Assembly (NCBI RefSeq): GCF_001423765.1
Contig: NZ_LMPG01000016.1
Location: 151,429-215,428, forward strand
Direction of reading: 5' to 3'
DNA: 64,000 bases
Source of the DNA: Sphingomonas sp. Leaf343
Lineage (GTDB): Bacteria; Pseudomonadota; Alphaproteobacteria; Sphingomonadales; Sphingomonadaceae
Below the pieces are notes generated by a model. The model ran no database searches, was not told where the DNA came from, and saw nothing but the letters and a program-made list of their open reading frames with translations. The position numbers were made by a program, and so were the translations under genes. Shown piece by piece: positions 55,101 through 62,501 of this stretch (position 1 is its first letter; the number at the start of each line of letters is the position of its first letter).

Positions 55101-55672
55101 GCCTGTTCCCTGTGTCGATTTACGACACCATGGCGCGAAGGTGCCCAGCTGACAAGTTTGTTCTCACGATGTTCTTTGCTGTGCGGTCGGGAGCGTTCCG
55201 CACGGGTCGCGACCTAAGGAGCCGGCGCGGATAGCCGACATCCATCCAGAACGATAAATGAGCATCCGTGCAGGATCGTCGTCGATCCCGGACATTGAAT
55301 TAATCGCTGGAACGTCGGGGGTGCGGGACATGGACGTTTTTGAAACGCCATTGCTGAAGAAGCTCAGCATGACCGACGCCGATGAGGGGAACTCTCACGT
55401 CGCCAGTGTGCTCATCGTGAAGGCGATGCGGCTCTACTCTCGCTTTTGCTGAAGACATGGCCCGGCTGGTGGGGCGCTCCAGCGCCTCCCTGTAGGCTTT
55501 TTTCTCGGCCACGCGGCCAAATCACGATATGCCGACCCGGATCGACGCCTCACGACAGGGCGCCATGCGCCACGTCTGAGGCGCCCGGGTGATCTGTCGC
55601 ACGATTACGAGCTGCTGCCCGAACTCGGAAGCAGGATAAAGCACCGAAAACATGCGACTTTTCTGAAGCTGG
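55101..55672. other. Divergent intergenic region, 572 bp
   Basis: It separates the EcoRII-like operon from the GHKL cassette. A short open frame at 55258-55452 (IPDIELIAGTSGVRDMDVFE) looks protein-like but short and unplaced; it may be a remnant. Nothing else is recognised. Confidence 0.4.
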
Positions 55673-55760
55673 TTGGACTGCCGGCTCAACATAATGATAA
55701 TATTTGCAATATATGATTGCAAAAAATCCTAAACATGGCCATATATGATGCCAATATGGC
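55673..55760 (+). promoter_or_regulatory. Promoter with two palindromic operator candidates
   Basis: TTGGAC (55673-55678), 17-base spacer, GATAAT (55696-55701). A perfect dyad TTGCAAT-ATATG-ATTGCAA (55704-55722) covers the expected start point. A second dyad, GCCATAT (55738-55744) and ATATGGC (55754-55760), lies before the first gene. Both suggest repression of the cassette; the helix-turn-helix methylase nearby is one possible binder. Confidence 0.55.
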
Positions 55761-55778
55761 AAACTCAGAGGAAATTTT

Positions 55779-56000
55779 GTGACCTCCAAGCGGGAAAAAT
55801 TTGTGGAGCTTGCGGAGGCTAGAGTCAATCGAGCCATCAAGGATCTCCAACTGATCGGAAACCTGTCGAACCGGTCCGCTTATGAGTTCAGCGAGACCGA
55901 CATCAAAAAAATGTTCGGAGCGGTCCAGAAAGCGCTCGACACAGCCAAGGGGCGCTTTGCGCGCGACGGCGAGGCCGCCGGCGGCGAATTCCGCCTCTGA
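55779..56000 (+). CDS. Small protein heading the second GHKL cassette
   Basis: 73 aa from GTG at 55779, with AGAGGA 6-7 bases upstream. Helical and charged: REKFVELAEARVNRAIKDLQ, LIGNLSNRSAYEFSETDIKK. No family recognised. Spacing of 23 bases to the ATPase gene supports co-transcription. Confidence 0.75.
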   Translation: MTSKREKFVELAEARVNRAIKDLQLIGNLSNRSAYEFSETDIKKMFGAVQKALDTAKGRFARDGEAAGGEFRL

Positions 56001-56023
56001 GCGGTCAAAACAGGAGACACAGT

Positions 56024-57892
56024 GTGGCCGGCATCCGATTCCTGACGAACGAGGCGAACAAGGTTGAAGGCTTAGCCTATGCCGGTTTCGAGACCTTCCG
56101 TGGTTCGCCCTACACGAGCTGCGCGCGCGAGACCGGACAGAACAGCCGTGATGCTGCGCGTGGATCGAAGCCTGTAAAGGTGAGCTTTGATCTGCTGCAT
56201 GTGGAGCGAGGCGACATCCCCTTTGCCGCCGAGCTGGAGCATTCAATCCGCTGCTGTCTGGAGGCGCCCCAGAATGAAAAGACGCAGGCACATCTTCAGC
56301 GCGCACTGGCTGCGATATCCGAACCGACCGTAAAAGTGCTGCGTGTTGCCGACATCAACACATCCGGGCTGACCGGGCCCGTTGACGACGCCGCATCGGT
56401 GTTCACAGCGCTGGTTAAAGGCGACGGGATCACCAACAAGCCGGACGAGACATCGGCGGGCTCATTCGGCATCGGCAAGAATGCCGCGTTCGCCGTCTCG
56501 GAGCTTCAGACGGTCATATATTCGACCTGCTATGAGGATGCGGAAAAACACCCGTGCTTCGCGGCGCAGGGTCGTCTTCGATTGATATCCCATACCGACG
56601 GCGCGCGTAAATGCTCGGCCGAGGGCTATTGGGGTGACGAGGATTTCCGGGCGATCGAGAATCCGTCCGCTGTCCCGTCCTGGCTTGCTCGCAGCGAGAT
56701 CGGCACATCGATCCACGCAATCGGGTTTGATGAACGGGATCATTGGGCGTCGCGAATGACGTTGTCCCTCGTCACGAACTTCTTCGCTGCCATCGATCGG
56801 GGCCAGATCGAATTCGAGGTCGATGGCAAGCCCATCAACAGCTCGTCACTTGACTCGGTGATGACCGACGAAGCTCTCGGAACGCTGGCCGCCGAGCATG
56901 ACGAACTTGCCGAATTGGAGCGGGCAAGAAGGCTCCTGCTGTGCATCCGTTCGGAGGCTGCAACGCGCCACACCATTTCGGTCGCCGGCCTAGGCGACTT
57001 CGTGCTGCATCTGCTGGTGAGTGAGAACCTGCCGCGCGAGGTGCATGTGCTGCGCAACGGCATCTACATAACCGACAACTTTGCCAAGTTGTCGCAGCCG
57101 ATGAGGTTGTTTCCTGGCACCCGAGAGTTCACCGCCGTTCTTGAGCCCGCGCCCTCCGCGAGTGGTCGCGCGCCAAGTGCGCTGCTCAAAGAATTGGAGA
57201 ACCCTGCACATGATGCGTTCGAGCCGGACCGGATCGTCAATTACGACGCGCAGCAGGCTGCCCGGAAGCAGATCAAGAAGCTGATCAGCGAAGTTCGCAG
57301 CATCATTCGCATGGTGGCCAAGATCGAGGACGTGGAAAGCAGCAGGCTCGACGAGCTCTCCGAAATGTTCGCCGACACCGGATCGACACGGGATCAGGGT
57401 AGGGAGGATGAGGAAAAAGACCCTGACGCGTATATTTACCAGAAGCCCCGCCGCGGCACGCGGCGACAGGCTTCCGGGTCAACCGGCAAGGGCAAGGCAA
57501 GGAAGAGTGGCGGCTCCGGCCGCAAACAGACCGGGACACGTACAGGGGAAAGTAAAAAGACCCAGCGCCGGGCCGGCACCACTGGCGCGGTCCCCCTTGA
57601 TGCCATTCGGTCGGCGCTGAAGAACGGCGATCCGCTCATCCGCTCAATCTGGTTCACGCCAGCGGCCTCGGGCGAGATCGTCCTTGCGGTCGATGCGTCT
57701 GGCCTGACTGATGATGTCGGACTCGATCTTGTGGGAGCTTCCGCAGGAACGGTCAGTAAGGGCCGTCTGCGGACCAGTGTTGAGGCGGGGCAGCGCGTCC
57801 AGCTTGATGTGACGCTGTCGGAACCCTTTGCCGGGCCGATCGAGCTCAGCGCGGTCCGGTCTGTTGAGACACCTGCCGAGGAGGCAGCCTGA
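56024..57892 (+). CDS. GHKL (HSP90/MORC-like) ATPase of the second cassette
   Basis: 622 aa from GTG at 56024 (AGGAGA upstream). ATP-site motifs: N-box RETGQNSRDAA (E36, N40, D43), G1 VLRVADINTSGL (D110), lid AGSFGIGKNAAF (145-156). A transducer-like part follows to about 420. Then come a low-complexity basic linker (about 460-520; KGKARKSGGSGRKQ) and a C-terminal strand-rich domain. It has no kinase His or receiver, and differs from the ATPase at 48265-49473. It probably couples ATP-driven clamping to its two downstream partners. Confidence 0.85.
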   Translation: MAGIRFLTNEANKVEGLAYAGFETFRGSPYTSCARETGQNSRDAARGSKPVKVSFDLLHVERGDIPFAAELEHSIRCCLEAPQNEKTQAHLQRALAAISEPTVKVLRVADINTSGLTGPVDDAASVFTALVKGDGITNKPDETSAGSFGIGKNAAFAVSELQTVIYSTCYEDAEKHPCFAAQGRLRLISHTDGARKCSAEGYWGDEDFRAIENPSAVPSWLARSEIGTSIHAIGFDERDHWASRMTLSLVTNFFAAIDRGQIEFEVDGKPINSSSLDSVMTDEALGTLAAEHDELAELERARRLLLCIRSEAATRHTISVAGLGDFVLHLLVSENLPREVHVLRNGIYITDNFAKLSQPMRLFPGTREFTAVLEPAPSASGRAPSALLKELENPAHDAFEPDRIVNYDAQQAARKQIKKLISEVRSIIRMVAKIEDVESSRLDELSEMFADTGSTRDQGREDEEKDPDAYIYQKPRRGTRRQASGSTGKGKARKSGGSGRKQTGTRTGESKKTQRRAGTTGAVPLDAIRSALKNGDPLIRSIWFTPAASGEIVLAVDASGLTDDVGLDLVGASAGTVSKGRLRTSVEAGQRVQLDVTLSEPFAGPIELSAVRSVETPAEEAA

Positions 57893-57893
57893 C

Positions 57894-58739
57894 ATGAAAA
57901 TATCGGAGACGACCAGCTATCCCCACCCGGTGCTTGCACCATGGTCGAGCGATGTCGCCGGCTCGACTTTTACTGCAGAGCTCACGCTCAGAGAGGATGG
58001 CGCGGCGCAGCAGATCGACATTCACAGCCAAGTCCGGCTCGATCAGCCGGATCTTGTCACCCTGATCGAGAACGGCGATGCGGCCTTTGGCTGCTTCATC
58101 ACGTGTGTATCAACCGGTTTCCGGCGCATGCAGCGTTTCGGTTATCCGTCTGGTTCACATCAGTTTGCACCGGGCGCTCTCCTTGGGCGGGTACGCCTCA
58201 GGCCGATGATATGGGCGGTTCGGCCAATCGAAGGCTGGCTGCCCACTGGCGCACACAGCGAATTTGGCCGCGGGGCCGATATCGAACCGGGCCAGATTCT
58301 CGCGCTGGACGACGAACAGCGCGTGGATGTTCTTCGCCCGCCTCTTCCGTCCATAGAATCTATCTTCGAGATTTTTTCATCGACCGAAGTCGCAGACAGT
58401 GAATTCGACATCGACATGGCCGGAGACCGGATCAACATTCTGATGAGCGAGCCAACCTATTCACTGGTACAGGGACTTCGTCAGACGACCGAAAGCACGC
58501 GTTCGGCTGTCATGAATGCGCTGTTCGTGCCGGTGGTAATGCAAGTCCTCTCGCAGATCGCGACTGGCGACGAACAGTTCAGTTCATGCCGGTGGTTTGA
58601 GCCTTTCCGGAAGCGGAGTGAACTCCTTGACGTCGACCTCAAGACGCCATCGCTTCTCACCGACGCACAGCTGTTGCTGGGCAAGCCCTTCAACGGCCTT
58701 TCGCGGCTGGTCGACGTAGAGGAGATTGACGATGAGTGA
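57894..58739 (+). CDS. Hypothetical partner of the GHKL ATPase
   Basis: 281 aa; starts one base after the ATPase stop. Strand-rich N-terminal half (STFTAELTLREDGAAQQIDIHSQV, LLGRVRLRPMIWAV) and helical C-terminal half (GLRQTTESTRSAVMNALFVPVVMQVL). No recognised family. The next gene begins inside its last codons. Confidence 0.7.
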   Translation: MKISETTSYPHPVLAPWSSDVAGSTFTAELTLREDGAAQQIDIHSQVRLDQPDLVTLIENGDAAFGCFITCVSTGFRRMQRFGYPSGSHQFAPGALLGRVRLRPMIWAVRPIEGWLPTGAHSEFGRGADIEPGQILALDDEQRVDVLRPPLPSIESIFEIFSSTEVADSEFDIDMAGDRINILMSEPTYSLVQGLRQTTESTRSAVMNALFVPVVMQVLSQIATGDEQFSSCRWFEPFRKRSELLDVDLKTPSLLTDAQLLLGKPFNGLSRLVDVEEIDDE

Positions 58740-59490
58740 GCCACTCCGGCTTCTCGCCCAACCGGTCGTTGACCAGCTTGCGGGGCAGATTGAAGCCAAT
58801 ATCGACCGTTATCGCACTGGTGGTTTTGCCGACCTTGCGCAGCAGAATGGCTGGGCGATAGAATCCCGTCTTGCCAGCTGGGATCCTGCCATTGTCGGTC
58901 AGCTTGACCCGTCCGGCACCCCGGATGCCGAGGTGTGCAATTCTCTGATCATTTGGAAGGGGCTCGCAGGGATGACGCCGGCCCTCGCCAGGGAAGAGAG
59001 GCTGTGGGCCCGGCTCTGTCATGTCGAATGTCTGGCGTTTGCGCGCGCCCGCTGGCTCAACGGGTCTGACAAGGACTCGAACCTTGTGCGCATTCACTTC
59101 TTCGCGAGCGGTACGACCGGCTGTCGTGACGACAATGCGATCGGGCGGCTGTGGTGGAATGCCCATGTCGCCTCGCTTGCCTGCCCCGACGATGTCGAAG
59201 AGGGCCTCCGCCGGCTGCTCAAGCGGGCGAACTATCGCATGCAGATTATCGAACGCGCCAACACCGGTTTCCGCGAGCCGCTGGTCCGCGGAATCGTCCG
59301 AATGCTCGCGGCCGAGCCTTGGCTGGATCTCGACGATCAGGCTATTGTTGATTTCATGATCGACGTGAACAAACGCAGCGGCGGTATTGTATTCGAAGCG
59401 CTGGATGATGATGCTGTCGACAAGCATCTTGCCCGGTGCTTAGAATTTACAAAGGCGAGAAAGCCGAGACTGCAGAAGGAAGTCGCGTAA
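58732..59490 (+). CDS. DUF6339-like protein
   Basis: 252 aa from ATG at 58732, overlapping the previous gene by 8 nt. It contains RYRTGGFADLAQQNG, EERLWARLCHVECLAFARAR, NAIGRLWWNAHVASLA and FREPLVRGIVRMLAAEPWL. This pattern fits DUF6339 proteins, which I recall from defence contexts; no activity is known to me. Last gene of the cassette. Confidence 0.65.
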   Translation: MSEPLRLLAQPVVDQLAGQIEANIDRYRTGGFADLAQQNGWAIESRLASWDPAIVGQLDPSGTPDAEVCNSLIIWKGLAGMTPALAREERLWARLCHVECLAFARARWLNGSDKDSNLVRIHFFASGTTGCRDDNAIGRLWWNAHVASLACPDDVEEGLRRLLKRANYRMQIIERANTGFREPLVRGIVRMLAAEPWLDLDDQAIVDFMIDVNKRSGGIVFEALDDDAVDKHLARCLEFTKARKPRLQKEVA

Positions 59491-59584
59491 TCGGCTTTGG
59501 ACACCGCTGTATTGATGCCGCTAACGGTAAATGGCTGCGATAGGATGCTGTGACCTAGGGTGGTGGGACGATGCTACTGACGAG

Positions 59585-59660
59585 GGCTCCGTCAAACCAA
59601 ATGCACCAGCTGGTAACTCGGGCGGGGTAGGGCGGGTTCATGCTCCGCCCGCGCAAGCCA
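59585..59660 (+). mobile_element. Left-end fragment of an IS6-like element
   Basis: GGCTCCGTCAAACCAAATGC through to the first transposase codons (MLRPRKPG, against MPRPRKPA in the intact copy). Homology stops near 59660 and unrelated sequence follows. The whole gap 59491-59802 holds no other recognised feature. Confidence 0.75.
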
Positions 59661-59802
59661 GGCGCAGGCCTCACGAGGTACGTCACTGCTAGGTGCCTGT
59701 TTCAGATCGCCCCTCTCTGCTCGTGCTGCGGCGTCTCGCTCGACGAAGTTCGATCGCTGTGTCAGCATCGGATCTCGAGATGGGGAGGCGGGGTTGCACG
59801 AC

Positions 59803-60195
59803 ATGACCAATGCGCTGGCTGCTGATGCGGCCCGGCATGTAGAGAACCTTGAAGTCATCAGGGATCCGTTGACGCGAGCGGCATACGTCTGGCTTCTGCT
59901 CGAAAGCGAACGAGCAGGACTTCGCTCTTCCTGCAACTCGGGGAAGGTTCATGCCGTGAGGCTGCACGATCATGCCGATCGCTACCTGTTCTCCTGGTCT
60001 GCCAACATCGGGCATCTCCTGTTCTATTTGCGCCGGCCGGCGCTCGATGATCTGCCCGGACTTGCGGTCTCGGCGAAGGAAACGTTTGCTTCAGCAAGCG
60101 ACAATCCCTGCGGCGAGATCACCATACGTCTGCACGATGTCCGCGAGGCGGCAGAGCTGGCGGCTTGGCTGTTCACCAAGCTGAGACAGGACTGA
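59803..60195 (+). CDS. Hypothetical protein upstream of the HNH gene
   Basis: 130 aa from ATG at 59803 (a TTG at 59794 is possible). Contains HVENLEVIRDPLTRAAYVWLLL, HADRYLFSWSANIGHLLFYL and GEITIRLHDVREAAELAAWLF. Not recognised. Four bases separate it from the HNH gene, so the two form a pair. Confidence 0.6.
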   Translation: MTNALAADAARHVENLEVIRDPLTRAAYVWLLLESERAGLRSSCNSGKVHAVRLHDHADRYLFSWSANIGHLLFYLRRPALDDLPGLAVSAKETFASASDNPCGEITIRLHDVREAAELAAWLFTKLRQD

Positions 60196-60199
60196 CGGC

Positions 60200-61261
60200 G
60201 TGGACGTCGTGTTTCACGATGACGACGGGACTGTTCTCGACGCGTCAGGCGAGATCGACTCCACCGGGATCGTGCTCAACAGCCGGGGCGGCGCTCGCGG
60301 TGCAGCCAATGCCCGCAACACCGCGTACGCGACGGCGCTCCGGCTGATCCTTGGCCGGCTCGCGCGGGCGGATGTCGAGCTGACAGAAATCTTCGTCGAC
60401 AGCACGCGGGTCCAGCACCTTCCCATGGACGAGCGGCGCGTGCTCACGGCATCTGAATTGCGAAGAGATCCTGCCGGTGCGTTCTCGCTGCTATCGGGGC
60501 GCATGGGGCGGGTCGGATCGCGCCGGGTCGTAGGAGGAGGAAATCGTAACAAGCGGCTACGTTTCGCGGTGTTAGGTCGGGTTGAGCCGCTTCGCATGGC
60601 CCGCGTCGTGGGTGCGACCGAGGCGGGCGCAGCACCCGCAGCTGCGCGGCGCCTTTCCGCCGATATTCTTACCAAGGTTGAGGCCGATCACATCTGGCAT
60701 GCCATTCGTGATCTCACAGCCGGTATGGATCACCCTTTTGGTGAATCCTCGACGTATGACCTGATCACCGATGATGGGGTCAGGTTGCCGCCCAAGGCGG
60801 TCTTCGGCCTGGCCGCAACGCGTGCGTTGGGCTTCAAGGTGGAGCCGCATCATTTCTCCGCCGGGTGGGGCCAGCCCTGCTTCCGTATTCTGCTCGCAGC
60901 CGGCTACCGGATTGAGGCGAAGCAGGAGGACGGAAACTTCGATCCTGACCCCCGAATCTGGGTGGAGGGAGAAAGGCGGCTCGCCGTACACATGCGGCGG
61001 GAGCGCGGACGGGGTCTCGCGCAGGCAAAAAAGGTGGATTACGGGCGACGGCATGGCCGCCTCGTATGTGAGCGCTGCGGCTTCGACCCGGTGACCGTCT
61101 ATGGTTCGGAGGCTGGCGAGGCCTGCATCGAGGTCCATCACGCCGCCACCGAGGTTCGCTTGATGGCGGACGGGCACGAGACCAGGCTTGAGGACCTCAT
61201 TTGCCTGTGTGCCAACTGCCACCGATACGTTCATCGCTTGTCTGCATCGTCGGTGGGCTGA
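60200..61261 (+). CDS. McrA-like HNH endonuclease
   Basis: 353 aa from GTG at 60200. The C-terminal HNH domain has CERCGFDPVTVYG, then CIEVHHAATEVRLM and LICLCANCHRYVHR (two CxxC pairs, HH, N and H). The middle (about 150-230; HIWHAIRDLTAGMDHPFGESSTYD and RLPPKAVFGLAATRAL) matches the module found before HNH in McrA-type proteins. Those cut methylated or phosphorothioate DNA. The N-terminal 130 residues are unassigned. Two C5 methyltransferases lie in the same region, so its target must differ from their marks or its expression be limited. Confidence 0.82.
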   Translation: MDVVFHDDDGTVLDASGEIDSTGIVLNSRGGARGAANARNTAYATALRLILGRLARADVELTEIFVDSTRVQHLPMDERRVLTASELRRDPAGAFSLLSGRMGRVGSRRVVGGGNRNKRLRFAVLGRVEPLRMARVVGATEAGAAPAAARRLSADILTKVEADHIWHAIRDLTAGMDHPFGESSTYDLITDDGVRLPPKAVFGLAATRALGFKVEPHHFSAGWGQPCFRILLAAGYRIEAKQEDGNFDPDPRIWVEGERRLAVHMRRERGRGLAQAKKVDYGRRHGRLVCERCGFDPVTVYGSEAGEACIEVHHAATEVRLMADGHETRLEDLICLCANCHRYVHRLSASSVG

Positions 61262-61283
61262 GGGCGGAGGGACTGCCGGGAAT

Positions 61284-61744
61284 GGCACCGTCAAACCAAA
61301 TGCACCGTCTGGTAATCGGGTGGTGGTGGGGTAGAGCGGGCCCTGCCCCGCCCGCGCAAGCCAGCCTCTCCATTCCGCTACTTCAACTCGTCACCGGAGG
61401 TGATCCGGCTGGTGGTGCTGATGTACGTGCGCTTCCCGCTGAGCCTGCGGAACGTGGAGGACCTGCTGTTCAAGCGCGGGATCGACATCTGCCACGAGAC
61501 GGTGCGGCTGTGATGGAACAGGTTTGGCCCGCTGTTCGCAGGCGAGGTGCGCAGGAAGCGGGTAAGTCACATGCGCGGCTTCCGTCACTGGCGTTGGCAC
61601 CTGGACGAGATGTACGTGAAGCTGAACGGCGAGCTGGTCTACCTGTGGCGCGCTGTCGATCACGAGGGTGAGGTGCTGGAAAGCTACGTCACCCGCACCC
61701 GCGACAAGGCGGCGGCGCTTGCCTTCATAAAGAAGGCGCTGAAG
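61284..61744 (+). pseudogene. Decayed IS6-family element with broken transposase
   Basis: The left end GGCACCGTCAAACC is followed by a transposase frame from 61343, where the start codon has become CTG. An in-frame TGA replaces a Trp codon (ETVRL-stop-WNRFGPLF), and the gene stops at KKALK where another IS end begins (61745). The rest is closely similar to the intact copy at 50826. Confidence 0.88.
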
Positions 61745-61948
61745 GGCACTGTCAAACCAAATGCACGAGCTCGCAGGGGGGTAGGAGCTAAGGGGTTGTT
61801 CAACGTTGCGAGCTACTCCGATTGGGCTGTCAGTGCTGCGGATCCTGTGGGCTTAGTTTCGGGAATGCTGCCGTTTGCCTGCCGTGCGGCTGGCAAACGG
61901 GGCGGAAACTCACCGTCAAACCAGCAGAGCAGTTGCTTTGACAGAGCC
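61745..61948. mobile_element. MITE-like IS6 derivative, about 204 bp
   Basis: Left end GGCACTGTCAAACCAAATGC and right end, read in reverse, GGCTCTGTCAAAGCAACTGC. No transposase between them. A second GTCAAACC copy lies at 61914. It could be mobilised by the intact IS6 transposase, or be the two outer ends of an internally deleted copy. Confidence 0.6.
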
Positions 61949-62303
61949 ATCATGACCTATTTGCCAGTGCGCCATCATGGGATGGCAAATGGCTGACCAC
62001 GCTGCTGCGTGCCGCGGGACTTCTTCGACACGCGCTCCGTTTGCGCGACACGGATGAGCATTGCGGGAGACGGCTTCAGACATCCTGCGGGCCGTCATAA
62101 CGCCAGCTAAGCTCGACGCCGAGGTCCACACCATCGTTGCAGGTTCCGCCGTCGGCGACGATGTCGTTCCTGCGCACCGCGCGTTGCAAGATGCGCAAGG
62201 AGAACATGCTCGCTGGCTGCGCGTCCAGGCGGCGGCGCGCTTACGTGCCGCAGAACAGCCAAGGTAGCTGACTGTGCTGCCACCTTCCTGCTAGTTGGCG
62301 CCT
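61949..62303. other. 355 bp without a supported gene
   Basis: Open frames on both strands (62061-62267 plus, 61916-62134 minus) lack recognisable content. Nothing else is seen. Confidence 0.4.
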
Positions 62304-62501
62304 ATGCTGAAAATACGAAATCGGAGGCGAACAGCGAGGATTGAGCAGGCAGTTGCTCAAGTCGCTGACATCCATGCTTCTATTGCCCTGTTAAACGATG
62401 AGGATCTCCTGGATCTCGCCGATATCTTTGTGGAAGCTCCACCATCGACGCTGAAGGGCATAGCGGCGGCCGAGATGCGGAAGCGCGATATCAGGTTGTG
62501 A
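62304..62501 (+). CDS. Small hypothetical protein convergent with the recombinase
   Basis: 65 aa from ATG at 62304: basic start (MLKIRNRRRTARIEQAVAQV) then acidic helix (LLNDEDLLDLADIFVEAPPS). Its stop overlaps the recombinase stop by 11 bases, a layout that looks deliberate. Function unknown. Confidence 0.5.
   Translation: MLKIRNRRRTARIEQAVAQVADIHASIALLNDEDLLDLADIFVEAPPSTLKGIAAAEMRKRDIRL

Noticed and set aside
55258..55452. Possible small gene (64 codons) between the two operons
   Set aside because: Protein-like stretch but no clear ribosome site, partner or family; may be a remnant, so mentioned only in the intergenic entry.
61201..61671. 157-codon plus-strand frame across the HNH end and the decayed IS6
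   Set aside because: Out of frame with both the HNH gene and the transposase; a shadow frame.
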